Source of the DNA: DASVEE01 sp036399695
GTDB taxonomy: Bacteria > Acidobacteriota > Thermoanaerobaculia > Gp7-AA8
Reading direction: 5' to 3'
Length of the DNA stretch: 22,920 bases
Assembly (NCBI GenBank): GCA_036399695.1
Contig: DASWMP010000216.1
Location: forward strand, 1-22,920
Below, piece after piece: positions 14,920-22,804 of this stretch. The stretch's first letter is position 1, and every line of letters starts with the position of its first letter. The notes beneath the pieces were generated by a model, which was given only the letters and a program-made list of their open reading frames with translations, was not told the origin of the DNA and made no database searches. Made by a program: the position numbers and the translations under genes.

Positions 14920-15055
14920 ATGGGACCCATGGGACAGAGGGACCCCATGGGACAGATGGGGCTGCGCTCGACGGGGCGGTTTCGGGAGACCGGGTTATCG
15001 CATAGGTCCCATAGGTCCCATGAGTCCCATCGGTCCTATGGGTCCCATCGGTCCC
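14920..15055. repeat. inverted pair of 9-nt tandem repeat arrays
   Basis: The left array (14920-14960) has about four units of type ATGGGACNN. The right array (15002-15055) has six units of the reverse type ATNGGTCCC (two are identical ATAGGTCCC). They are separated by ~41 bp, so a long imperfect hairpin is possible. It fills the gap between the kinase stop (15073) and the TldD-like start (14888). Confidence 0.8.
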
Positions 15056-15072
15056 ACCCCCGCCGTTCCCCA

Positions 15073-17151
15073 TCAATTGAACTGATAGTCGAACAGCTTG
15101 GTCTTGGCGTTGTAGGTGACGACCAGGCGGTGGGTGCCTCCCGCGACCAGGCGCACCGGGATGATGTGGTACTCGCGGATGTTCAGCGACGGCACCACCA
15201 CCCAGATCTGCAGGTCGGCGTTCTTCGGCGTCACGGGCCTGGTCACGTTGACCACGCGCGCGATGCGGCGGGTGCCCAGCATGCGCCGCTTCTGCTCCTG
15301 GTAGAGGCTCTCGCGCAGCACGTCTTCGGCACCGGCCTTCACGATGATCTCGCCATCGGTGAGCTGGCTGTTGAAGAACGTCGTGAGCTGCGCCGGCTCC
15401 GTCGACACGGCCACGGTGCTGGTTGCAGCCGTGCCGGTGGTGTCGGTCGCGGTGCCGGGCGGCGTCTGGGTGCGCCTGGCCGCCTTCGCCTGGAGGGCGC
15501 GCTGCTCCTCGATCTGCGCCTGCCTCATCCAGTTCACCGTTTCGCCGGAGCTCGGATTGAGGTTGAAGGATTCCTGGAACCTGCCGTACGCCTCGGTGTA
15601 CTTTTTCTGGTTGAACAGCGCGATGCCTTCATCGAGCTTCGTCTTTGCCTCCGCCAGCGCGGCGGCCTGCTGCTGCGCCGTCCCATCCTGCTGCATGCGA
15701 ACGGCATCGAGGCGCTCGAGGCGCTCCGCGACATAAGGCGACCCGGGCGAGAGCTTGTCGAGCTCCGCGAACTTCGCGTAAGCGTCGGTGATCCGGCCCT
15801 GCTGCACGAGCTGGTTCGCCTCGATGCGCAGTTGCCGCTCGCGCATCGTCCGCGCCTCCGTCGTCCGGTCCACCGGCGGCTGGAACTTCTTCTGCGTCCG
15901 CGCGGCCACGACGATCGAGAAGAGCCCCGCCACGAGCACACCGACGACGGCGATGAAGATCGCCGCCGGGATGCGCCGGCGCCAGGCTGGATGCGTGCGC
16001 ACGTTCGTCAGCGTCTTCCGCACCTGCACGCGGACCGGGACGCCCGGGACACGCGGCTTCGCCGGCGCCGGCAGCACCACTCCGGGCTGCAATCCCGCCG
16101 CGGCCGGACGCGTGCTCGAGCCCAGCTCCTCCGCCGTCGGCAGCAGCGATTCAGGGAACGGCATGTCCACGGTCGGGATGCGATCGCGGCCGTCGCGAGT
16201 CAACACCGTCTCCTCCGCGAAGACCGGATCGGCGGGGCGTACGGGGCGCTCGCCGCGAGCGACCGCACGGATCGCGGCGGCGAGATCGCGGGCGCGCTGA
16301 TAGCGCTTGGCCGGATCCTTCGCCAGGCACGTTCCGACGACCTCGCTGTAGCCGTCCGGGATCTGCGGGTTGATCTCCTGCAGCGGCGGGAAAGGCTCGT
16401 GGACGATCTTGTAGGAAATCGACGTGAGCGAATCGCCGCCGAACGGCTTCCGCCGCGTCAGCAGCTCGTAGAGGCAGATGCCGAGGGAGAAGATGTCCGT
16501 CCGGCCGTCGACGTTCGCCCCCTTGATCTGTTCCGGGGCCATGTAATTCGGCGTGCCGAGGAACTGGCCGGTCGACGTCAGGTTCGCGCCGCCGGAGGCG
16601 ATCTTGGCGATGCCGAAGTCCGTGATCTTGGCCCGGTTGCCTTCGATGATGATGATGTTGGCGGGCTTGACGTCCCGGTGGACGATGCCTTTGGAGTGGG
16701 CGAAATCGAGGGCGTCGGCGACCTGGGCGGCGATGTCGCCGATCTGCTCGAACGTCAGCGTCCGTCCCTGGGAGAGGATCTCCTTGAGGTTCGGCCCCTC
16801 GACGAACTCCATGGCGATGAAGGACATGGCCGACGGTTCGTCCTGCCCGATGTCGTGCACCGTGACGATGTTCGGGTGGTTGAGGATGCCGGCAGCCTGC
16901 GCTTCGCGGATGAAGCGCTGCTGGAACTCCTTCGTCTCGTCGTCGTCCGCATGAGCCGCCGGACGGATGGTTTTGAGCGCGACGAGGCGTCCGATCAACG
17001 GATCTTTGGCAAGGTAGACGATGCCCATCGCCCCCTTACCGAGCTCGCGAACAACTTCATAGCGACCGAGCTTCAACTGGCTTCGCTCTCCCGGAGGCGT
17101 GCGTTCGCGGGCTTCCGCTCCGGGGTCCAGGGGAGTCCCATACGTGGCCAA
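15073..17151 (-). CDS. membrane Ser/Thr protein kinase with repeat-rich C-terminal half
   Basis: A 692-residue Hanks-type kinase. The kinase domain (~30-300) is complete: glycine loop GKGAMGIVY (39-47), VALK with Lys60, Glu83, HRDVKPAN with Asp160, DFG (178-180), GTPNYMAPE and TDIFSLGICLYELL. A Pro-rich juxtamembrane linker (~300-390) leads to one transmembrane helix (~395-417). Outside it lie a helical TPR-like/coiled-coil part (~430-570) and a C-terminal beta-rich domain with a conserved-looking YNAKTKLFDYQFN end. The start is TTG at 17151, with AGGAG 6 nt upstream. The outer part probably senses an envelope signal. It is divergent from the EF-G-like gene, whose product could be a substrate (inference only). 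Confidence 0.9.
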   Translation of the reverse strand: MATYGTPLDPGAEARERTPPGERSQLKLGRYEVVRELGKGAMGIVYLAKDPLIGRLVALKTIRPAAHADDDETKEFQQRFIREAQAAGILNHPNIVTVHDIGQDEPSAMSFIAMEFVEGPNLKEILSQGRTLTFEQIGDIAAQVADALDFAHSKGIVHRDVKPANIIIIEGNRAKITDFGIAKIASGGANLTSTGQFLGTPNYMAPEQIKGANVDGRTDIFSLGICLYELLTRRKPFGGDSLTSISYKIVHEPFPPLQEINPQIPDGYSEVVGTCLAKDPAKRYQRARDLAAAIRAVARGERPVRPADPVFAEETVLTRDGRDRIPTVDMPFPESLLPTAEELGSSTRPAAAGLQPGVVLPAPAKPRVPGVPVRVQVRKTLTNVRTHPAWRRRIPAAIFIAVVGVLVAGLFSIVVAARTQKKFQPPVDRTTEARTMRERQLRIEANQLVQQGRITDAYAKFAELDKLSPGSPYVAERLERLDAVRMQQDGTAQQQAAALAEAKTKLDEGIALFNQKKYTEAYGRFQESFNLNPSSGETVNWMRQAQIEEQRALQAKAARRTQTPPGTATDTTGTAATSTVAVSTEPAQLTTFFNSQLTDGEIIVKAGAEDVLRESLYQEQKRRMLGTRRIARVVNVTRPVTPKNADLQIWVVVPSLNIREYHIIPVRLVAGGTHRLVVTYNAKTKLFDYQFN

Positions 17152-17270
17152 TGATAACTCCTGATTCCCGCACCGCAGCCGTTCCGTGAGCTACGCCGAG
17201 GCCGCACATTTTAAATTATGATGTTTCCCCTGCTTTCGTGAATTTCGTTTGGACATCGAGGGAAGATCGT
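17152..17270. promoter_or_regulatory. divergent promoter region, kinase and EF-G-like genes
   Basis: A 119-bp spacer serves both directions. Its only AT-rich part is 17207-17225, where TATGAT (17217-17222) could be a plus-strand -10 with no good -35. Minus-strand -10 candidates overlap it. AGGAG (kinase) and GAGGGA (EF-G-like) ribosome binding sites lie at the ends. Confidence 0.4.
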
Positions 17271-19364
17271 ATGAAGGTCTATTCGGGTTCGGAGATTCGC
17301 AACGTGGCGGTCGTCGGTCACAACGATACGGGCAAGACGACTCTGGTCTCACAACTGCTGTTCAACGCCGGCGCCGTGACGCGACTCGGCAGGATCGACG
17401 ACGGGACGACCGCCACCGATTTCGATCCTGATGAAATCGAGCGCAAACACTCCATCTCCACCGCCATGGCCTACGCGGAATGGAAGAACACGAAGATCAA
17501 CCTGCTCGACACGCCGGGCTTCGGGATCTTCGTCATGGAAGCGCGCAGCGCCCTGCGCGTGGCCGATTCCGCGGTGATCCTCGTGAGCGGCGTCACCGGC
17601 GTCGAAGTCACGACCGAGAAGGTCTGGAAGTTCGCCGAGGAGTACCACCTGCCGCGCATGATCGTCGTCAATAAGATGGATCGCGAGCGCGCCTCCTGCA
17701 GCCGCACGCTCGACGCGCTGCAGAAGAAGTTCAGCAAGAACGTCGTCCCCATCCAGCTCCCCATCGGCGAAGAGAAAGACTTCCGCGGCGTCGTCGATCT
17801 CGTGTCGATGAAGGCCTACCTCTACCCGCCGGACGGCAGCGGCAAGTACGAGCTGGCCGAGATCCCCGAGAGCCACAAGGCCGAGGCCGAGCAGTGGCGC
17901 GAACAGCTCATCGAGAAGGTCGCCGAAGGGGACGACACGCTGATGGAGCGCTTCTTCGAGCAGGGGGGCCTGTCGCAGGAAGAGCTGCTCGACGGTCTCC
18001 GCCGCGAGGTCGCCCACCATCAGATCTACCCCGTCCTCTTCTCCTCGGCCTCGCATGACATCGGCGGCCATCCCATCCTCGACGCCTTCGTGGCCATGCT
18101 CCCGTCGCCCGAGGAAGTGAAGACCATCGAAGGGCGCAGCCCGAAAGGGGATCCGCTCACCTACGACCGCCGGCCGGAGGCGTTCCCTTCAGCGCTCGTC
18201 TTCAAGACCTTCTCCGATCCCTTCTCCGGACGCGTCTCGCTGTTCCGCGTCTTCTCCGGCACGATCAAGTGCGACACGGCTTACTGGAACGCGTCACGTG
18301 ACCATGAAGAGCGCGTCGGCAAGCTGCAGCTCCTGCAGGGCAAGCAGCAGGTACCGGTCCCGGAGCTCCGCGCCGGCGACATCGGCGCGGTCGTCAAGCT
18401 GAAGGACACGTTCACCGGCGACACCATCAGCGCGAAAGACCACCAGATCGTGCTCCAGCACATCGAGTATCCGGAGCCGGCCATCGCCTTCGCCGTCGAG
18501 CCGAAAGCACGCGGCGACGAGGACAAGCTCGGCACCGCCGTGGGGCGCATCATCGAAGAAGATCCGACCATCAGGTTCGCCCGCGACGAGCAGACCAAGG
18601 AGTTCCTGATCAGCGGCCAGGGGCAGCTCCACGTCGAGATCGTCGTGCACAAGCTGAAGAAAAAGTACAACGTGGACGTGGTTCTCCACCCGCCGAAGGT
18701 GCCGTACCGCGAGACCATAACCAAGCCGGCCGACGCGCACGGCCGCCACAAGAAACAGTCCGGCGGCCACGGCCAGTTCGCCGATTGCAAGATCACGGTC
18801 GAGCCGCTGCCCCGCGGCACCGACTTCGAGTTCGTCGACGAGATTTTCGGCGGCTCGATTCCCCGGCAGTTCATCCCCGCTGTCGAAAAAGGCATCCAGG
18901 ACGCGCGCGTCAGAGGCTACCTGGCGGGCTTCCCGATGGTCGACTTCCGCGTCCGTCTGAAGGACGGCCAGTACCACGACGTCGACTCCTCAGAAATGGC
19001 CTTCAAGATCGCCGGGTCGCTGGCCTACCAGGAAGCGATGCAGAACGCGAGACCGACCCTGCTCGAGCCGATCATGCACGTCGACATCAGCGCCCCCGCC
19101 GAATACATCGGCGACCTGATGGGCGACCTCAACGCCAGACGCGGCCGTGTCGAAGGCGTCGACGCCGAAGACGAAATGCAGAAAGTCCGCGCCCGCGTCC
19201 CCCTCGCCGAGATGCTGACCTACGGCTCCACGCTCCGGTCGATTACTCAGGGCCGCGGCACCTTCCACATGGAGTACTCGCACTACGAAGAGGTCCCGAA
19301 ACAGCTCCAGGAAAAGATCATCGTCGACGCGAAGAAACCGCACCAGCAACCGGCCGCGCATTAG
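17271..19364 (+). CDS. EF-G-like translation-factor GTPase (FusA2 type)
   Basis: A 697-residue protein with all five EF-G domains. G1 is GHNDTGKTT (16-24), G3 DTPGF (80-84), G4 NKMD (134-137), and G5 reads SASHD. Domains III-V follow, with PTIRFARDEQTKEFLISGQGQLHVE and the end GRGTFHMEYSHYEEVP. G3 has Phe where canonical EF-G has the catalytic His (DTPGH), a feature of the EF-G-2/FusA2 subgroup. The ATG at 17271 follows GAGGGA; the longer GTG frame (17238) enters the promoter. Canonical fusA is usually next to rpsG/tuf, so this is probably a second copy. Roles proposed for paralogues include specialised or stress translation. Confidence 0.9.
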   Translation: MKVYSGSEIRNVAVVGHNDTGKTTLVSQLLFNAGAVTRLGRIDDGTTATDFDPDEIERKHSISTAMAYAEWKNTKINLLDTPGFGIFVMEARSALRVADSAVILVSGVTGVEVTTEKVWKFAEEYHLPRMIVVNKMDRERASCSRTLDALQKKFSKNVVPIQLPIGEEKDFRGVVDLVSMKAYLYPPDGSGKYELAEIPESHKAEAEQWREQLIEKVAEGDDTLMERFFEQGGLSQEELLDGLRREVAHHQIYPVLFSSASHDIGGHPILDAFVAMLPSPEEVKTIEGRSPKGDPLTYDRRPEAFPSALVFKTFSDPFSGRVSLFRVFSGTIKCDTAYWNASRDHEERVGKLQLLQGKQQVPVPELRAGDIGAVVKLKDTFTGDTISAKDHQIVLQHIEYPEPAIAFAVEPKARGDEDKLGTAVGRIIEEDPTIRFARDEQTKEFLISGQGQLHVEIVVHKLKKKYNVDVVLHPPKVPYRETITKPADAHGRHKKQSGGHGQFADCKITVEPLPRGTDFEFVDEIFGGSIPRQFIPAVEKGIQDARVRGYLAGFPMVDFRVRLKDGQYHDVDSSEMAFKIAGSLAYQEAMQNARPTLLEPIMHVDISAPAEYIGDLMGDLNARRGRVEGVDAEDEMQKVRARVPLAEMLTYGSTLRSITQGRGTFHMEYSHYEEVPKQLQEKIIVDAKKPHQQPAAH

Positions 19365-19367
19365 CGC

Positions 19368-19390
19368 GTGGTCGGTGGTCGGTGGTCAGT
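19368..19390. repeat. heptanucleotide tandem array
   Basis: Three units GTGGTCG, GTGGTCG, GTGGTCA lie directly after the EF-G-like stop codon, ahead of its terminator. The unit length and G-T-x-G-T-C core match the array at 2434. No inverted partner is visible. Confidence 0.65.
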
Positions 19391-19391
19391 G

Positions 19392-19420
19392 AGGCCGGCG
19401 GAAGCCGGCCTTTTCATTCT
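19392..19420 (+). terminator. rho-independent terminator of the EF-G-like gene
   Basis: A perfect 7-bp stem GGCCGGC / GCCGGCC (19393-19410, loop GGAA) is followed by TTTTCATTCTT. It lies about 30 nt after the stop codon. Confidence 0.85.
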
Positions 19421-19456
19421 TGCGGGCTGGTTGCCGTCGTTCGTGCGCAGACGCCG

Positions 19457-19741
19457 TCATCCGGCGGGGCGATGGTCACTCACTACGCTGCTCATTCGGT
19501 ACCCGGGAGCATCCGCCGAGCAGCGGGGCATGGGCCGCACAGCTTTGTCATCGACTACTTCATCAATCACTCTGTGAGCTGCTCGATCAGCAGCGGACCA
19601 CAAGATGTACTTATCGAAAGCTTCGATCCCCTTTTTGAGGCCGATCTCGACGCAGTTCGCCAGTAGATCGTACTGACGGAGCAGGTTCTGCTCTTGAATA
19701 CGCGCGAAGAGCTGAGGGTCGTCGGCTTCCCGGACAGACAT
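19457..19741 (-). CDS. Fic-like N-terminal fragment (probable remnant)
   Basis: A 94-residue ORF. The part DPQLFARIQEQNLLRQYDLL.NCVEIGLKKGIEAFDKYILWS resembles, from memory, the region before the catalytic core in a class of bacterial Fic-domain proteins. The Fic motif HPFxxGNGR and the rest of the ~200-residue domain are absent. After 'ILWS' the sequence (AADRAAHRVIDEVVDD...) no longer looks family-like and stops soon. It is more likely a truncated gene than an intact toxin. It begins 18 nt after the upstream 67-residue ORF and is probably co-transcribed with it. The family call needs a homology search. Confidence 0.4.
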   Translation of the reverse strand: MSVREADDPQLFARIQEQNLLRQYDLLANCVEIGLKKGIEAFDKYILWSAADRAAHRVIDEVVDDKAVRPMPRCSADAPGYRMSSVVSDHRPAG

Positions 19742-19759
19742 TGCCCTGCGGTCTCCCGA

Positions 19760-19963
19760 CTACTTCAGCCGGATGTTTTGAGAGGACCGTCTCACCGACT
19801 CTTTCGTGATCAGGTCAGACTGCGGCGCATTGCCAAAGGCAAAGCTAACGCGCTGCTCCCTGAGCTCGTCTTCCGAAACCTCTCGATTGCGCGCTTCGTC
19901 CAGCAAACGGCTGAGTTCGGGCGGTGTCACCAAGTGAGACTGAAACTGTTTCCGAGCTGCCAT
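19760..19963 (-). CDS. small charged protein upstream of Fic-like fragment
   Basis: A 67-residue protein with a good AGAGGTG ribosome binding site before ATG 19963. It is helix-rich and charged (LVTPPELSRLLDEARNREVSEDELREQRVSFAFGN, then SDLITKESVRRSS), and has no membrane segment. From memory, small proteins of this style precede Fic genes and could act as the antitoxin-like partner. That would make this pair a decayed Fic module. The order (small gene first, 18-nt gap) supports a two-gene operon. Function not proven. Confidence 0.5.
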   Translation of the reverse strand: MAARKQFQSHLVTPPELSRLLDEARNREVSEDELREQRVSFAFGNAPQSDLITKESVRRSSQNIRLK

Positions 19964-20193
19964 GCACTCACCTCTTCAGACTGGACCTCAGCAGGGCACC
20001 CTCTGCGGTTAAAGCTACGCAAGGGTCACGGCGTCTCTCTGTCTTGGCTTGCGCCGCGCGCTCGCTGTGAGGCGCACACCAGCAAAGGACCGCCAGCAGA
20101 CGACGCATCTTCATACGTACTCCCATTCTCGACCAGCCAGATCCCGCGCGCCGCGTTCGCCAAGTGAAGTGTCGTCGCGAAGGACCGCGTCGA

Positions 20194-20541
20194 TCAGGCA
20201 GCCCGCTGGGGACGCAAACGCCAGTATGTGTACGCCACCGCGAGTGCGAGCACCAGATCGAGACCGAGCATGATGGCCAGCGACTCGCGAGGAGGGAGCA
20301 CCACCAGCGGTGACTCCGATACCAGGATGCCCCAACCCGGCGCGACGCACGAAGACGCCGTGAGAACAAGCCCCACCAGCACCACCGTCAACACGCCGAG
20401 CCATCGAACGAGCTGCCGCTTACTCCGGCGCATCCACGCACCGCCAACGAGGATCAGCCCGAAAAACGCGTACTCCGCCAGCAAGACGAGCAGCGGCGTG
20501 GGACAGTCCCAGCAGTTCGTCACCATCATCGACATATCCAT
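20194..20541 (-). CDS. hypothetical three-helix membrane protein
   Basis: A 115-residue protein with three hydrophobic helices, at about 16-36, 46-65 and 87-106. It ends in a basic tail (YWRLRPQRAA), which suggests an inside C-terminus. The N-terminus has a run of starts (MDMSMM) and two cysteines (CWDC). No clear ribosome binding site is seen, but TAGAAT, a near-consensus -10, lies 23 nt upstream on the minus strand (20564-20569). The ~150-bp stretch beyond it to 20693 contains nothing recognised. No family identified. Confidence 0.55.
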   Translation of the reverse strand: MDMSMMVTNCWDCPTPLLVLLAEYAFFGLILVGGAWMRRSKRQLVRWLGVLTVVLVGLVLTASSCVAPGWGILVSESPLVVLPPRESLAIMLGLDLVLALAVAYTYWRLRPQRAA

Positions 20542-20693
20542 GTGCGGACCCGCGGCGAACGATATTCTACGGTGGCGAGAAGCGCCGGCCGGCGAACGCG
20601 CTCAGTGGTGAAGCATCCGATGAGGTTCAGCCTGGAACTGCTCGCCGGAACGAAGTGCATCAAACCCGCCGGTGACGAGCGAACCGCACGACA

Positions 20694-21134
20694 TTAGCCT
20701 TCCTTCTTCCGTCGCAGCGCGCCGCCGGCGAAAACGCCCATCCCCACGAGCAGGGGATTCACTGCCGCAACCCACAGCGGCTCACGTGCCTCGAACATCG
20801 CCTCCATCGTCGGCAGATCGACCGTCCGGGCCTTCACTGCGCCGCCTTCCCTGAGCAGTTGCACGAAAACGAACGCACCGACCAGCACAACGAGTCCGGC
20901 CATGAACTTCACCGCACCGCTCTTTCCGATGAGCGCGGCGACATACCCGCCGATCAGCGCCGCAACAAAGCCGACGACCAGCGCGCCAACGATCCACATG
21001 AACGACGGGTCATAGTTGCCCGGAAGAAACAGTCGATCCGGCCCCGCTACCACCGAGAACCCGCCGAACAATACGAACACACAGAAAAAGTACGCGACAT
21101 ACCCGGCCACCGCGCCCAGCGCTTTCCGCATCAT
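20694..21134 (-). CDS. hypothetical four-helix membrane protein
   Basis: A 146-residue protein with about four membrane helices (GAVAGYVAYFFCVFVLFGGF, IVGALVVGFVAALIGGYV, FMAGLVVLVGAFVFVQLL, PLLVGMGVFAGGALRRK). The third is followed by an extracytoplasmic-looking loop with acidic residues. It resembles generic small 'hypothetical membrane' proteins and cannot be assigned. ATG 21134 (or 21131, the next codon) follows AGGCGG; the longer frame from 21191 has Cys-rich, non-family sequence and is rejected. The C-terminal RRKKEG is typical of a cytoplasmic tail. Confidence 0.6.
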   Translation of the reverse strand: MMRKALGAVAGYVAYFFCVFVLFGGFSVVAGPDRLFLPGNYDPSFMWIVGALVVGFVAALIGGYVAALIGKSGAVKFMAGLVVLVGAFVFVQLLREGGAVKARTVDLPTMEAMFEAREPLWVAAVNPLLVGMGVFAGGALRRKKEG

Positions 21135-21177
21135 TCTTGACCGCCTAGGGGTTTTGGATTCAATACCGGCGCATCGA

Positions 21178-21273
21178 TCACACTGCGGCATCAGGCGCGG
21201 AGAGCGTCTTCCGCCGATCTTCGAGAATCAGCGCGATTGCCTCTCCGAGATTCGCACGAGCGCAGAGCCCTTC
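21178..21273 (-). pseudogene. possible HicB-antitoxin C-terminal remnant
   Basis: A 31-residue open stretch whose sequence, ANLGEAIALILEDRRKTL, fits the last helix of HicB-type antitoxins (usual form LANLREAIELYLEDRRE). The upstream part of the HicB fold and any HicA toxin are not visible, and a stop codon at 21274 precedes it. A short match like this could be chance. Confidence 0.3.
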
Positions 21274-21357
21274 TTATTCTAAAGTACGGTGAAAGGAGAC
21301 GGGTAGCTCAACTGCTCGTCAGTACAGGGGCCCGAGTTATGCCCATGAAAGCGCGCT

Positions 21358-21915
21358 TCACGCTCGCGCAATCCGGCGGGGACCGGTACAAACCGACTCA
21401 TTGTGATGATCGCCACTGCGCGTGGTCATGCTGTCAACACCATCAACGTTATTGTCGCCGATCATCTGAACCGTCACGTGGCTATGCAGCGCGAACTGAT
21501 CTTCCTGAGTGGAGCCGACGCGATCGCCACTTAACTTAAGCCGCCAGTGTTCGCCGACTGACGATCCTTTGCGTCAGGGTCGCGGCCAGCACCGCTGTCC
21601 ACGCCTCGAAGAAACCTGCCGCGATAGTCGGGCAGATGGAATGTCATTACGGCGTCGCCCCTGCCATGCGTGTCTCCGATGACGGAAAACAGCTTTGCGA
21701 ACTTCACACGCCCTACGGCCCGTCCGTCGCACACTTGCATCCTGCCGCAGCGAGCTTCACTCGCGCCGCTGACTCTTCCGGTCCGACCTCACCTGAGTAC
21801 CCGATGATGGTATCGACGGAATAGGCGCGGGTTCCAGAATCGGAGCGTGATCCTGGGCCTGAACCCTGATTGTCGCCAGCAACGAAAGCATCGAAACCTA
21901 ACAGAGCTTTCTCAT
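21358..21915 (-). pseudogene. tail-collar-domain gene, multiply frameshifted
   Basis: Remains of a phage-tail-collar-type protein, with pieces in different frames. ATG 21915 with ribosome binding site GGAAGGAAG opens MRKLC then a stop. The frame VSMLSLLATIRVQAQDHAP looks like its signal peptide. A second frame gives VDTIIGYSGEVGPEESAARVKLAAAG. After a one-base deletion near 21737 (expected GWQVCDGR) comes VCDGRAVGRVKFAKLFSVIGDTHGRGDAV and then LPDYRGRFLRGVDSGAGRDPD. Past a shift and stop near 21531-21537, GDRVGSTQEDQFALHSH continues to a stop at 21358. Collar proteins normally end with a beta-rich head-to-tail segment, absent here. It is clearly no longer translated as one protein, or the assembly has several indels. 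Confidence 0.7.
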
Positions 21916-22051
21916 CTCTTCCTTCCCTGCTGCACGTACAGCGTGCTACAATGCAGGCGCACTTTGCGCCGGCGTTGCAGACGTAACCTCTGTTTCGCCG
22001 CGCGTGAGGTTGTCGAGTGTGACGCGGTCGCGGGCGCTCGACGTCAGCCAC

Positions 22052-22790
22052 ATTGTTTGGAGCCAGCGTCAGCCCTGCTGCCCAGTGGTTGGCGCTGCTC
22101 CAGAGCGACATGTCGGTGCCTGTTTCGGACAGGATCGTCAGCACGCTCGCACTCTCCAATCCGTCGATGGCCGACAGGTCGACCCCGGCCAGTTGATGAA
22201 GCAGTGTGCGCTCGTCGAAGTGCAACTGATTCTTGCGTCGGGAACGCTTCCGAGCCTTACCAGCCTTATCAGGCGCGGCGACGTTTCGCTTTTCGAACGT
22301 GGTCAGTTCGGCCTCGATCCGAACGTCGCATTCGGCGATCAGCTTCTGATGAAGTCGAACAGCGCGACCGCCTGCTCGAGCGCGAACAGATGCTCGGACC
22401 GGTAGTTGCCCGTCAAGGCATCGACGAACATCTGCTCGGTGGCCCTGCAAGCCGGCTCCCGCAGCGCGGCAAGCTCTGGGTGGCTGTGCTTTCCGTCGAG
22501 GATCGCCCGGAGGATGCGCAACCCCGTCACGCCCACCAGGTCGGACAGGACCAGATGAAGCTTCACATTCATCAGGTCCAAGGCTTTCTGGATGTGCTGA
22601 ATGTTCTGTGCTGCATCCTCGATCAACATCCGGCGCTGCCGCATCAGTCCTCGCAGCGCCAACATCTCGGCTGGCGGCCGGAACGCTGCGTCGAGTAGCC
22701 CGTACATGTGGAGCTGGCGAATCCACTGACAGTCGAGCACGTCTGTCTTCTTGTTCCTGCGGCCGACGGTTCATCACCACGCTTCTAAGA
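22052..22790 (-). mobile_element. IS110-family transposase remnant
   Basis: The middle of an IS110/IS1111-type DEDD transposase. One frame (22740 to ~22350) reads LDCQWIRQLHMYGLL, RILRAILDGKH and LTGNYRSEHLFALEQAVALFDF. After a frameshift near 22350, a second frame reads HQKLIAECDVRIEAELTTFEKR, LAGVDLSAIDGLESASVLTILSETGTDMSLWSS and LTLAPNN, where homology stops (22052). The N-terminal part before RRNKKTD is largely gone (only VVMN-like sequence remains), and the C-terminal SGGK-type segment is missing. It is therefore inactive, truncated at both ends. No terminal repeats were identified; IS110 elements usually lack them. Confidence 0.75.
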
Positions 22791-22804
22791 AACCTGTTGT
22801 CCAT

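Noticed and set aside
14920..15055. CRISPR array
   Set aside because: Units are 9 nt with no spacers and no cas genes nearby. It is a short tandem repeat.
14356..17154. 932-codon plus-strand open frame opposite the kinase
   Set aside because: It spans two real minus-strand genes and a repeat spacer, and its product is Arg/Gly/His-rich nonsense.
19968..20126. 52-codon minus-strand ORF ending just before the 67-residue gene
   Set aside because: No hydrophobic leader long enough to be a signal peptide, no family resemblance, and Arg/Cys-rich composition. It may be only the leader of the next gene.
21297..21357. tRNA-like GGTAGCTCAACTG string
   Set aside because: It resembles a tRNA D-arm, but no acceptor stem, anticodon arm or GGTTCGA-type T arm can be built around it.
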